Assembly: GCA_013138615.1 (NCBI GenBank)
Contig: WTCK01000120.1
Span: 1 to 5,523 of the forward strand
Origin: Candidatus Thorarchaeota archaeon
GTDB lineage: Archaea > Asgardarchaeota > Thorarchaeia > Thorarchaeales > Thorarchaeaceae
DNA: 5,523 nucleotides
Direction: 5' to 3'
Part shown: in pieces, positions 1 through 4,783 of the stretch
Position numbering within the stretch: the stretch's first letter is position 1
Layout: each line of letters opens with the position of its first letter
Translations under genes and position numbers: made by a program
Notes under the pieces: model-generated
Told to the model about the DNA's origin: nothing
Database searches by the model: none
The model's input: only the letters and a program-made list of their open reading frames with translations

Positions 1-2
1 GT

Positions 3-464
3 CCAGATGACGCAGACCGAATCAAGGAACTATTCTATGATCTAAGTGAGGAGTCTATCTATTTCCGGTTCCTTACACCGTTGAGAAGCCTCAGAAGGCA
101 GACACTCCAAGACTTCTACAATGTAGATCAGGACCGCGACATCTCGATTGTGGCAGTAATCAGCACTGACGATGAGAAAGAGGTTGAGGAAATAATCGGA
201 GCAGGAAGATATCTGCTGGACCGAAGCAAAAACGAAGCTGAGTTTGCCCTACTTGTACAGGACGATTACCAAGGTCGAGGAGTAGGGACGTTCTTGCTGA
301 ACCACCTCATGCGAATAGCCAAGAGCAAGGGTGTCAAGAGATTCATTGCATACGTCCACCCCCAAAACCAGAAGATGGTTCGCTTCATCCATAAGACCGG
401 GAAAGTTGTAGAGAGTAACCTGGCCATTCAAGATGAAGAATATACATTCAAGCTTCAGCTCTAA
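3..464 (+). CDS. GNAT-family N-acetyltransferase domain, C-terminal part (5' end outside window)
   Basis: The frame is open from base 3 with no stop, so the gene begins upstream of the window; 153 codons are visible before the TAA. GNAT enzymes transfer an acetyl group from acetyl-CoA to an amine or lysine. The acetyl-CoA-binding motif A is clear: QGRGVG (bases 270-287) after the acidic strand segment ending LLVQDDY, followed by the helix FLLNHLMRIAK. A later strand, RFIAYVHPQN, then FIHKTGK, matches the usual last third of the fold. The early segment with LSEESIYFRF is typical of the GNAT domain found alone or fused to acyl-CoA synthetase (ADP-forming)-like domains, as in Pat-type lysine acetyltransferases. 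Whether such a domain lies upstream cannot be seen. A TTG at 81 could be read as a start, but family-like sequence continues upstream of it, so I treat the gene as 5'-partial. Substrate unknown. Confidence 0.85.
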   Translation, partial: PDDADRIKELFYDLSEESIYFRFLTPLRSLRRQTLQDFYNVDQDRDISIVAVISTDDEKEVEEIIGAGRYLLDRSKNEAEFALLVQDDYQGRGVGTFLLNHLMRIAKSKGVKRFIAYVHPQNQKMVRFIHKTGKVVESNLAIQDEEYTFKLQL

Positions 465-529
465 GAGGCTTGCTGGGATTATCGTTTCCCTCGTCATTAC
501 GCCATGTTTCAGAAGTGATTCCGTCATCG

Positions 530-544
530 ATGTTCATCGAACAT
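530..544. promoter_or_regulatory. Perfect 6-bp inverted repeat, candidate operator
   Basis: ATGTTC-ATC-GAACAT is a perfect inverted repeat with a 3-base spacer in the 162-base gap between the GNAT gene and the first zinc-finger membrane gene. The heptamer TCATCGA also occurs twice here, at 524-530 and 534-540, exactly 10 bases apart. The site lies upstream of the likely promoter of the gene at 627. A binding site for a dimeric regulator is one reading; chance is another. No T-run follows, so it is not a convincing terminator. Confidence 0.25.
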
Positions 545-576
545 AATGCATGGTAAGTAGTTGAAAAAAAGAGTTG

Positions 577-585
577 ACAATAAAC
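577..585 (+). promoter_or_regulatory. Weak TATA-like element for the gene at 627
   Basis: The A/T-rich stretch ACAATAAAC follows a purine-rich run (A7 at 564-570) that could serve as a BRE. It would place transcription start near base 608, just ahead of the GAGGG ribosome binding site. The match to the archaeal TATA consensus is poor. Confidence 0.25.
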
Positions 586-615
586 CTATTACCCGTTCCA
601 AGGATTGTAATCATA

Positions 616-620
616 GAGGG
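616..620 (+). promoter_or_regulatory. Shine-Dalgarno site supporting TTG start at 627
   Basis: GAGGG lies 6 bases before the TTG at 627. A TAA at 624-626 directly precedes this TTG in frame, so no upstream start is possible. The next ATG/GTG codons in frame would cut off the zinc finger, which makes the TTG the best start. Confidence 0.45.
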
Positions 621-626
621 CTTTAA

Positions 627-977
627 TTGGGAGCAGATGAACTCGATTCGGCATACCCAAGACAGGATCAGTATGGATATGCCGGACAGCGCTGCAAGTG
701 GTGTGGAAGACATACACCAAATGCTGAGATCTGGGGCGTTTATTGCACGCCCTTGTGCAGGGCTGCTGACAACTACGCTAGTCACATCTGTTTCGAACTA
801 TTCCTGGTGATTATTAGCATCATCTTCTTCTGGATGCTTGCGTTAGGTACACTGCCTCCATCCGAGATATTTGGAACGACCGCGATTTTCGTAGTACTTG
901 TAGCTTTGACTCTGTTAATGCTTTACTGTCTTAAGGGTGCAAGAAAGATGCGGAAGAAATCTGGACTGTGGCACTGA
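627..977 (+). CDS. Small zinc-finger membrane protein, one finger plus two-helix hairpin (unrecognised family)
   Basis: Function not recognised. The 116-residue protein starts with a soluble segment carrying four cysteines, C23-x2-C26-x13-C40-x3-C44, in the setting RCKWCG...YCTPLCRAADNY. This resembles treble-clef fingers of the TRASH/L24e type, which bind one zinc or another soft metal; the spacing is shorter than the 19-22 residues described for TRASH. Two hydrophobic stretches follow, about residues 53-74 and 82-103, ending in a basic tail (KGARKMRKK). By the positive-inside rule, finger and tail are both cytoplasmic. The region from AYPRQDQYG to NY is clearly related to residues 133-177 of the next gene's product, so the two genes are paralogous. 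The finger here has lost three residues between its cysteine pairs. The start is an inferred TTG. A coding-looking stretch in the next frame follows the stop (see findings), so the C-terminus may be altered by a frameshift. Confidence 0.7.
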   Translation: MGADELDSAYPRQDQYGYAGQRCKWCGRHTPNAEIWGVYCTPLCRAADNYASHICFELFLVIISIIFFWMLALGTLPPSEIFGTTAIFVVLVALTLLMLYCLKGARKMRKKSGLWH

Positions 978-1085
978 AATACCAGAAGGCGTTCATGATG
1001 AAATTCAAAGAAGGCTCCAAGAAGATGGTGATTTCTTGGAAATAATGAGTCTTTGGGGTTGACAGGAGAGTTCCACGAAAAGGGA

Positions 1086-1091
1086 TTATTA
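1086..1091 (+). promoter_or_regulatory. TATA-like element for the gene at 1141
   Basis: TTATTA is preceded by CGAAAAG (1076-1082), which fits a BRE. Transcription would begin near 1114, leaving room for the AAAGGAG site at 1124-1130 and the GTG at 1141. The same TTATTAG string is found 28-34 bases ahead of the Trm1 start, which supports it as this genome's TATA variant. Confidence 0.35.
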
Positions 1092-1123
1092 GGTCAGGAT
1101 TGCAAGCAATTAGCGTCCTAGAC

Positions 1124-1130
1124 AAAGGAG
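1124..1130 (+). promoter_or_regulatory. Shine-Dalgarno site deciding the GTG start at 1141
   Basis: AAAGGAG ends 10 bases before GTG at 1141. In that frame a TAG at 1111-1113 closes the reading frame, and no ATG, GTG or TTG lies between them, so the GTG is the first possible start. Confidence 0.55.
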
Positions 1131-1140
1131 TCGGACGTAC

Positions 1141-1884
1141 GTGGATGGGATATCTGGAGAAGGCACCAGCTCTGATGAAGTATGCTCATGGTGCGGCAAG
1201 AGCGAAACGTCGAGCATTTGGAAAGTGGAGGGTTTTGCTTACTGTTCATTCAGGTGCTGTGCGGCCGCCCAGTATCGCAACTCCCTACTAGTCGCAGTTC
1301 TCCTTGTGCCATATCTCATTGCAATCGTGCTATTCCCGCAGATTATGTTCGAGATGATAAAGACCTACATTGGGGGTTCGACTAGCTCGCCGAATCTCAC
1401 CAGTATCGCCATTAGTGTTTTTTTGCTGTTAGCTTTCTGCGCCTTCGGCATTGGATCACTTTATGCTGCGTACGTTGGATGGTCAATAAGACGGATGAGC
1501 GGCACTGAGTTCATAGGTCATTTGTCAGACGCTCAGAGATATCCAAAGAGAGAACAGTACGGTGACATGCATCATCGATGTGAGTGGTGTGGAGAACCGA
1601 GTGCGAATGTCTTTTGGAGTGGTAAAAAGGGGAAATATTGCTCTTTTCGATGCAATGCAGCTGGAAACTACCGTTCTTTTTTGCTCATGCTTTTTCTTGT
1701 CTTGGCCTTGACTAGCATTCCTGCAGTAATGATATTCATCATGAACGCAAGATCGCCTATCACACAAATCGATCCTTTTCTCGTCCTGTTACTTATCATT
1801 CTAGCAGCCCCAGGTTTGAGTTGCGCGTATGTCGTGCACGTTGGTAGGTCAATGAATCGGTCAAGGCAGACGAATGACACGTGA
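1141..1884 (+). CDS. Duplicated zinc-finger/four-TM membrane protein (unrecognised family)
   Basis: Function not recognised. The 247-residue protein is an internal duplication of the module in the gene before it. Half 1: finger C15-x2-C18-x16-C35-x3-C39 (with an extra C40), then hydrophobic helices at about 48-70 and 86-112 and a basic stretch SIRRM. A linker of about 30 residues rich in charge follows. Half 2: finger C147-x2-C150-x16-C167-x3-C171, then helices at about 178-201 and 212-233, and a basic, polar tail. YCSFRC is identical in both halves. The fingers look like TRASH/L24e-type treble clefs. Basic residues after each hairpin suggest that both fingers sit in the cytoplasm. No catalytic motif is visible. 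Roles in metal sensing, or as a membrane anchor that binds a partner protein or nucleic acid through the fingers, are possible but unproven. The gene lies 163 bases after its paralogue, on the same strand, and converges on tRNA-Ile. Confidence 0.8.
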   Translation: MDGISGEGTSSDEVCSWCGKSETSSIWKVEGFAYCSFRCCAAAQYRNSLLVAVLLVPYLIAIVLFPQIMFEMIKTYIGGSTSSPNLTSIAISVFLLLAFCAFGIGSLYAAYVGWSIRRMSGTEFIGHLSDAQRYPKREQYGDMHHRCEWCGEPSANVFWSGKKGKYCSFRCNAAGNYRSFLLMLFLVLALTSIPAVMIFIMNARSPITQIDPFLVLLLIILAAPGLSCAYVVHVGRSMNRSRQTNDT

Positions 1885-1905
1885 TTTCATGACTCAGAAG
1901 AAAGA

Positions 1906-1983
1906 TGGTGGGCCCGACGTGATTTGAACACGCGACATCTGCCTTATCAGAGCAGCGCAATAACCAGTCTATGCCACGGGCCC
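1906..1983 (-). tRNA. tRNA-Ile (GAT anticodon), CCA encoded
   Basis: A complete cloverleaf folds on the minus strand. The acceptor stem GGGCCCG/CGGGCCC pairs in all 7 positions. The D-arm begins GCA and closes TGC with GG in the loop. The anticodon stem CTGCT/GGCAG holds the loop CTGATAA, giving anticodon GAT (isoleucine, codons ATC/ATT). The variable region is ATGTC, and the T-arm GCGTG-TTCAAAT-CACGT has the expected TTCAA. The discriminator is A, followed by an encoded CCA at 1906-1908. There is no intron. Position 26 is G, the base methylated by Trm1, whose gene is also in this window. Downstream on the minus strand is a pyrimidine-rich stretch (TCTTTCTTCT) that may end transcription. The gene converges with the membrane-protein gene ending at 1884. 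Confidence 0.97.
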
Positions 1984-2012
1984 ATGACTGGTAAATCGAC
2001 AAAGTCACACAT

Positions 2013-2028
2013 GATAAAAAGATTTTGC
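2013..2028 (-). promoter_or_regulatory. BRE/TATA promoter of tRNA-Ile
   Basis: Read on the minus strand, GCAAAA (2023-2028) fits the BRE consensus and is followed by TTTTTATC (2013-2020), a good archaeal TATA match. Its centre is about 33 bases before the mature tRNA 5' end, allowing a leader of a few bases. It begins just after the stop codon of the upstream TIM-barrel gene, so the tRNA can be transcribed on its own. The T-run may also help terminate the upstream gene. Confidence 0.55.
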
Positions 2029-2029
2029 A

Positions 2030-2923
2030 CTATTCGAGGGCTTCTGGAACAACTTCTTTGATCTTTTGGAGTGATTCGATTGCTTCCGCGGATGTCAGTT
2101 CGAATATCACCGGACCGTTGAACTTGTCCTTAACGACCTCCATGAGGAGTTCCCTAATTGGCATCTCACCCGTACCTAGAGCTATATGATCGTCATGGAT
2201 TACAACGCCCTCTCGCTCCTCATAGATTCCATCATGTAGATGGAACTCGATGATTCTGTCCTTGTGAGCCTTGTAGAACTCAATTACCGATTCATCACCA
2301 GAGTAGTGTGTCAATGCATGGCCTGTGTCAAAGCATATGCCAGTGTCGTACTCATCTACTATCTCACGGGTAAGCGAAAACGGAAATTCGACGTTTTCGA
2401 TTGCAAGCTTCTTTGGGTCTAGTTCAGACTTGGTGAGAACTTCCTCGACACTCTTTGCTGAAAATATGGACATATATCCACAGACCATCGCAACCATGTC
2501 CTTGGAGAAATCAAGTCGAGAGAACTCGGAGGCGAGTGCTCCAGTGGCATGGAAGACGTAAGCCTCGGGTTCCAAGGGCTCAGCGAGCTTGATTGAGCTC
2601 ACGGTGCTGTCGATTGTTGCCCTTCTTACAAACTCGTTAAAACTAGCTGGCTCGGTGGACCAGAGGGGCAAGTGAACCGAATACGAGTGTTTGAGTTCAT
2701 CCTTCAAATCGACCAGCTGATCAATGACATCCGCTGTCAATACACCCGGAGCGATGTGTTCAATGTCCATGGAAACCTCGATCACGCTGATGTGTTCCAT
2801 CCCAACAGCTTCTCGTACAATCTCGACAATGTCGAAACGACTGAAGTCAGGAACCCCATTCACCACGATGCGGTCAATTGCAGGCTTAAACTCTAGAGGA
2901 ACGACACCAAATCTCATTGTCAT
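2030..2923 (-). CDS. Xylose-isomerase-like TIM-barrel protein (AP endonuclease 2 family), possibly CbiR-like
   Basis: A 297-residue single-domain protein of the sugar phosphate isomerase/epimerase and endonuclease IV superfamily, whose members use a divalent-metal site inside a TIM barrel. Likely metal ligands lie at strand ends in the expected order: H84 (VHLPLW), H125 (FHATG), E176 (AIENVE), D199 and H202 (CFDTGHA), H228 and H230 (EFHLHDG), the D-D-H near 244-246, and E275 (IFELTS). The phrases VHLPL, EPLEPEAYV and FDTGHA followed by EFHLHDG recall CbiR, the cobamide-remodelling phosphodiesterase of this superfamily. That is from memory and would need a search, so the substrate is left open. 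The start is ATG at 2923 with AGGA 4 bases upstream. ATG at 2917 is an alternative with better spacing (10 bases), and TTG at 2926 is unlikely. It follows the cyclophilin gene by 31 bases, probably as a co-transcribed pair. Confidence 0.85.
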   Translation of the reverse strand: MTMRFGVVPLEFKPAIDRIVVNGVPDFSRFDIVEIVREAVGMEHISVIEVSMDIEHIAPGVLTADVIDQLVDLKDELKHSYSVHLPLWSTEPASFNEFVRRATIDSTVSSIKLAEPLEPEAYVFHATGALASEFSRLDFSKDMVAMVCGYMSIFSAKSVEEVLTKSELDPKKLAIENVEFPFSLTREIVDEYDTGICFDTGHALTHYSGDESVIEFYKAHKDRIIEFHLHDGIYEEREGVVIHDDHIALGTGEMPIRELLMEVVKDKFNGPVIFELTSAEAIESLQKIKEVVPEALE

Positions 2924-2954
2924 CAAGTCCTAGTTTTTGGGATATGAGAATGGT

Positions 2955-3443
2955 TCAGCCTCTTGAAGGGAGTTTCTGTAGTTTCTGATTCTCTATAGCG
3001 GGATCTATTTCCAAAACAACAACCTTGCGCATCTTGTCGTCTTTTCTGATTTTCTGGACTACATCAAAACCCTCAGTGACCTTCCCGAACACTGTATGCT
3101 TGTTGTTAAGGTGTTTACAGCTATTCCCGTTTAGAACTATGAAGAACTGAGACCCACCGGTGTTTTGTCCCGCGTGAGCCATAGAGTACGATCCGTCTTC
3201 ATGGACCTGCCTTTCTCCAGTTGTTTCGCAGGGGATTGCATATCCAGGGCCACCAGAACCATTACCGAGTGGATCGCCACCTTGAATTACAAAATTAGGC
3301 ACAACACGATGAAAAGCTAGTCCATCATAGAAGCCGTTCTGGGCCAACGTGACGAAATTCTTGATTGTATTGAGTGCATCGTCATTCCAGAACTCCGCCA
3401 TTATGTCGCCCTTATCAGTAGTTATTTTCACTCTGGTCGTCAT
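2955..3443 (-). CDS. Cyclophilin-type peptidyl-prolyl cis-trans isomerase
   Basis: A 162-residue single-domain cyclophilin that speeds cis-trans isomerisation of Xaa-Pro bonds during protein folding. There is no signal peptide or membrane segment, so it should be cytoplasmic. Active-site signatures are complete: FHRV (catalytic R46), F51, Q54 with GGD, the MAHAG-x2-TGGSQFFI block with Q99 and F101, and H116 in KHTVFGKV. The tryptophan that contacts cyclosporin in human CypA (W121) is replaced by H111, a change also seen in other cyclophilins and expected to lower drug sensitivity but not catalysis. The insert HEDGSYSM is usual for prokaryotic and Cyp-like members. The ATG start at 3443 is fixed by AGGTG 6 bases upstream; the GTG at 3452 overlaps that site. 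It is first in a likely two-gene unit with the TIM-barrel gene, and divergent from trm1 across a 130-base gap. Confidence 0.95.
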   Translation of the reverse strand: MTTRVKITTDKGDIMAEFWNDDALNTIKNFVTLAQNGFYDGLAFHRVVPNFVIQGGDPLGNGSGGPGYAIPCETTGERQVHEDGSYSMAHAGQNTGGSQFFIVLNGNSCKHLNNKHTVFGKVTEGFDVVQKIRKDDKMRKVVVLEIDPAIENQKLQKLPSRG

Positions 3444-3449
3444 TTCAAA

Positions 3450-3454
3450 CACCT
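3450..3454 (-). promoter_or_regulatory. Shine-Dalgarno site deciding the cyclophilin start
   Basis: On the minus strand AGGTG-TTTGAA-ATG gives a five-base match to the archaeal Shine-Dalgarno (part of GGAGGTGA) at 6-base spacing from the ATG at 3443. It overlaps the in-frame GTG at 3452, so that GTG is ribosome-binding sequence rather than a start. Confidence 0.7.
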
Positions 3455-3539
3455 GTAGTTATACATGCAGGCTCAGATTTTCGCTCCCTTTAGAGGTTAC
3501 GGACCTGCACTCCATCGTGAACAGCTTATGGCTATCTTC

Positions 3540-3546
3540 TTATTAG
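3540..3546 (+). promoter_or_regulatory. TATA-like element for trm1; leaderless or short-leader mRNA
   Basis: TTATTAG is centred about 31 bases before the ATG at 3574, which places transcription start near 3568. There is no Shine-Dalgarno sequence ahead of this ATG, and a TGA at 3562-3564 rules out an earlier start. Together these fit a leaderless or nearly leaderless transcript, common in archaea. Confidence 0.4.
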
Positions 3547-3573
3547 CACATCAGAATGAGTTGAAACGATTGC

Positions 3574-4779
3574 ATGACTGTCATCAAGGAGTATTCAGAA
3601 GGCAGGACCACATTCCTGTGTGCAGACGTAGAGCATTACAGTAGAGACCAGGGGTTGGCTACATCAGATCTGCCAGTTTTCTATAACAAACGCATGCAGC
3701 TGAACCGGGATATCTCAGTTCTCTTCCTCTCTGCCTACATGAAGAAGAACCCCATGGATTTGATGTGTGAGCCTCTCACCGGATCAGGCGTTAGAACTCT
3801 TCGCTATCTTAACGAGTGCCCGGGTGAATTCCGCGCAGAAATGTTCGATGTCAACCCATTGGCTGTGGAAATGGTGCAGAAGAACATAGAACTGCTCAGT
3901 CTTGAAAAGCGTGCACTTGTGAAGAGGGGTGACGCTAAGGTGTTGTTGATGACCGAGTCAAGGGGCAAGAGGTTTGATTATGTGGATGTTGACCCGTTTG
4001 GTTCACCGGCGCCGTACTTGAACGCCGCTATTCAATCGCTCAACCCGCGCGGAGCAATGCTGGCTCTAACTGCGACCGACATGCCAGCCTTATGCGGAGT
4101 GTATCCACGCGTCGCCCTGAGGAAGTATGGAGGGTCGTCCATAAGAGCGCCATTTTCACATGAAATTGCAGTTAGGTTGCTGGTGGGACTCACATACTCC
4201 GTGGCGGGTATGAATGATCGCTCCATCAGTCCACTGGCTGCATTGAGCACGGATCACTACATCAGAGTCTGGTTCGGAATCAAGGCAGACAGAATCACAT
4301 CTAACCGACAGGCAGATAGTATGGGTTTCATGCGTTACTGTCCGAACTGCATGCATACTGAATCAGTATCACTCAGAGCTATTTCACCGGGTTCTGGATT
4401 CCAGCATCAGAGAGAGAATTGCGATGGCAAGGTGCGGGGTGCGGGTCCTTTATGGATTGCTAACATATATGATTCCGAATTCTTGAACTTGGCTGGAGAA
4501 ATGCTTCCCGATTACGAGGATTCATTCCACAAGCGCGTTCCTCGACTGTTGGATTTGATGAAAAAGGAGTGTGGCCTGATGAAACATGCTTATGTCGATC
4601 TTCACGAGCTGTGTGATCTTCATAACCTTGTGCCGCCCAAGACCACAGCAGTCATGGAGGAACTCAGAAACATGGGCTATAGAGTGTCACAAACGCACTT
4701 CCGACCTACTGCAATAAGGACAAATGGGCCGGTCAACGATGTAGTGCGCATCATCAGCCAGCTCACAGGAGCGGGATAA
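3574..4779 (+). CDS. trm1: tRNA (guanine(26)-N2)-dimethyltransferase Trm1
   Basis: A 401-residue S-adenosylmethionine-dependent enzyme that methylates N2 of G26 at the D-arm/anticodon-arm junction of tRNA, to m2G and m2,2G. Family landmarks in order: FYNKRMQLNRDISV (36-49), SAM-binding motif EPLTGSGVRTLRY (66-78), acidic FDVNPLAVE (91-99), catalytic DVDPFGSP (138-145), LTATDMPALCG (165-175), and the C-terminal block CPNC (256-259) to C283 and GPLW (291-294). The last 60 residues form the winged-helix-like tail of archaeal Trm1. The putative zinc site shows three cysteines (C256, C259, C283) with H278 as possible fourth ligand, where many members have a second C-x2-C. Length is normal for archaea. 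It is upstream of, and nearly abuts, the FtsJ-family gene (4-base gap), forming an RNA-methylation unit. A tRNA-Ile with G26 lies in the same window. Confidence 0.97.
   Translation: MTVIKEYSEGRTTFLCADVEHYSRDQGLATSDLPVFYNKRMQLNRDISVLFLSAYMKKNPMDLMCEPLTGSGVRTLRYLNECPGEFRAEMFDVNPLAVEMVQKNIELLSLEKRALVKRGDAKVLLMTESRGKRFDYVDVDPFGSPAPYLNAAIQSLNPRGAMLALTATDMPALCGVYPRVALRKYGGSSIRAPFSHEIAVRLLVGLTYSVAGMNDRSISPLAALSTDHYIRVWFGIKADRITSNRQADSMGFMRYCPNCMHTESVSLRAISPGSGFQHQRENCDGKVRGAGPLWIANIYDSEFLNLAGEMLPDYEDSFHKRVPRLLDLMKKECGLMKHAYVDLHELCDLHNLVPPKTTAVMEELRNMGYRVSQTHFRPTAIRTNGPVNDVVRIISQLTGAG
4767..4771 (+). promoter_or_regulatory. Shine-Dalgarno site for the FtsJ-family gene inside the trm1 end
   Basis: AGGAG lies in the last codons of trm1, 12 bases before the ATG at 4784. 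The spacing is slightly long but the match is good, and the arrangement fits co-translation of the two methyltransferases from one mRNA. Confidence 0.45.
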
Positions 4780-4783
4780 CACA

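Larger units (their letters stand above)
693..1866 (+). repeat. Three tandem copies of a zinc-finger + TM-hairpin module across two genes
   Basis: The module begins at the first zinc-ligand cysteine codon at 693, 1183 and 1579. Each copy is C-x2-C-G, 13 or 16 residues, YC-x3-C, an A-rich segment ending in Y, then two hydrophobic helices and a basic segment. Copies 2 and 3 share YCSFRC, AA and YR after the finger, and a closing A-Y-V followed by G and basic residues. Copy 1 and copy 3 share the lead-in Y-P-(K)-R-x-(E/D)-QYG. The similarity is at protein level and the DNA has diverged, so these are old duplications. Confidence 0.75.

Noticed and set aside
81..464. Complete GNAT gene starting at TTG 81
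   Set aside because: GNAT-like sequence continues in frame upstream to the window edge with no stop, so the TTG is internal.
249..527. Minus-strand open frame opposite the GNAT gene
   Set aside because: Antisense shadow of a clear GNAT domain, with no plausible protein features.
574..810. Plus-strand frame with ATG 574 overlapping the first membrane gene
   Set aside because: No domain is visible, and the overlapping frame encodes the conserved four-cysteine finger and TM helices.
1100..1291. Open frame of 63 codons overlapping the start of the second membrane gene
   Set aside because: It overlaps the zinc-finger coding region in another frame and has no recognisable domain; the overlapping frame has conserved cysteine motifs.
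1525..1880. Two minus-strand open frames opposite the second half of the membrane gene
   Set aside because: Shadows of the conserved YCSFRC finger and hydrophobic helices on the plus strand.
1888..1989. Direct repeat CATGACT flanking tRNA-Ile, as an integration site
   Set aside because: Only 7 bases, one copy overlaps the tRNA 5' edge, and there is no integrase or duplicated tRNA 3' end nearby; chance is likely.
2924..2926. TTG 2926 as start of the TIM-barrel gene
   Set aside because: It would sit one base from the AGGA site; ATG 2923 or 2917 is better placed.
3450..3452. GTG 3452 as the cyclophilin start
   Set aside because: It overlaps the AGGTG ribosome binding site that serves the ATG at 3443.
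4032..4356. Minus-strand open frames opposite trm1
   Set aside because: Antisense to the conserved DPFG to LTATDMPALCG region of Trm1; no independent support.
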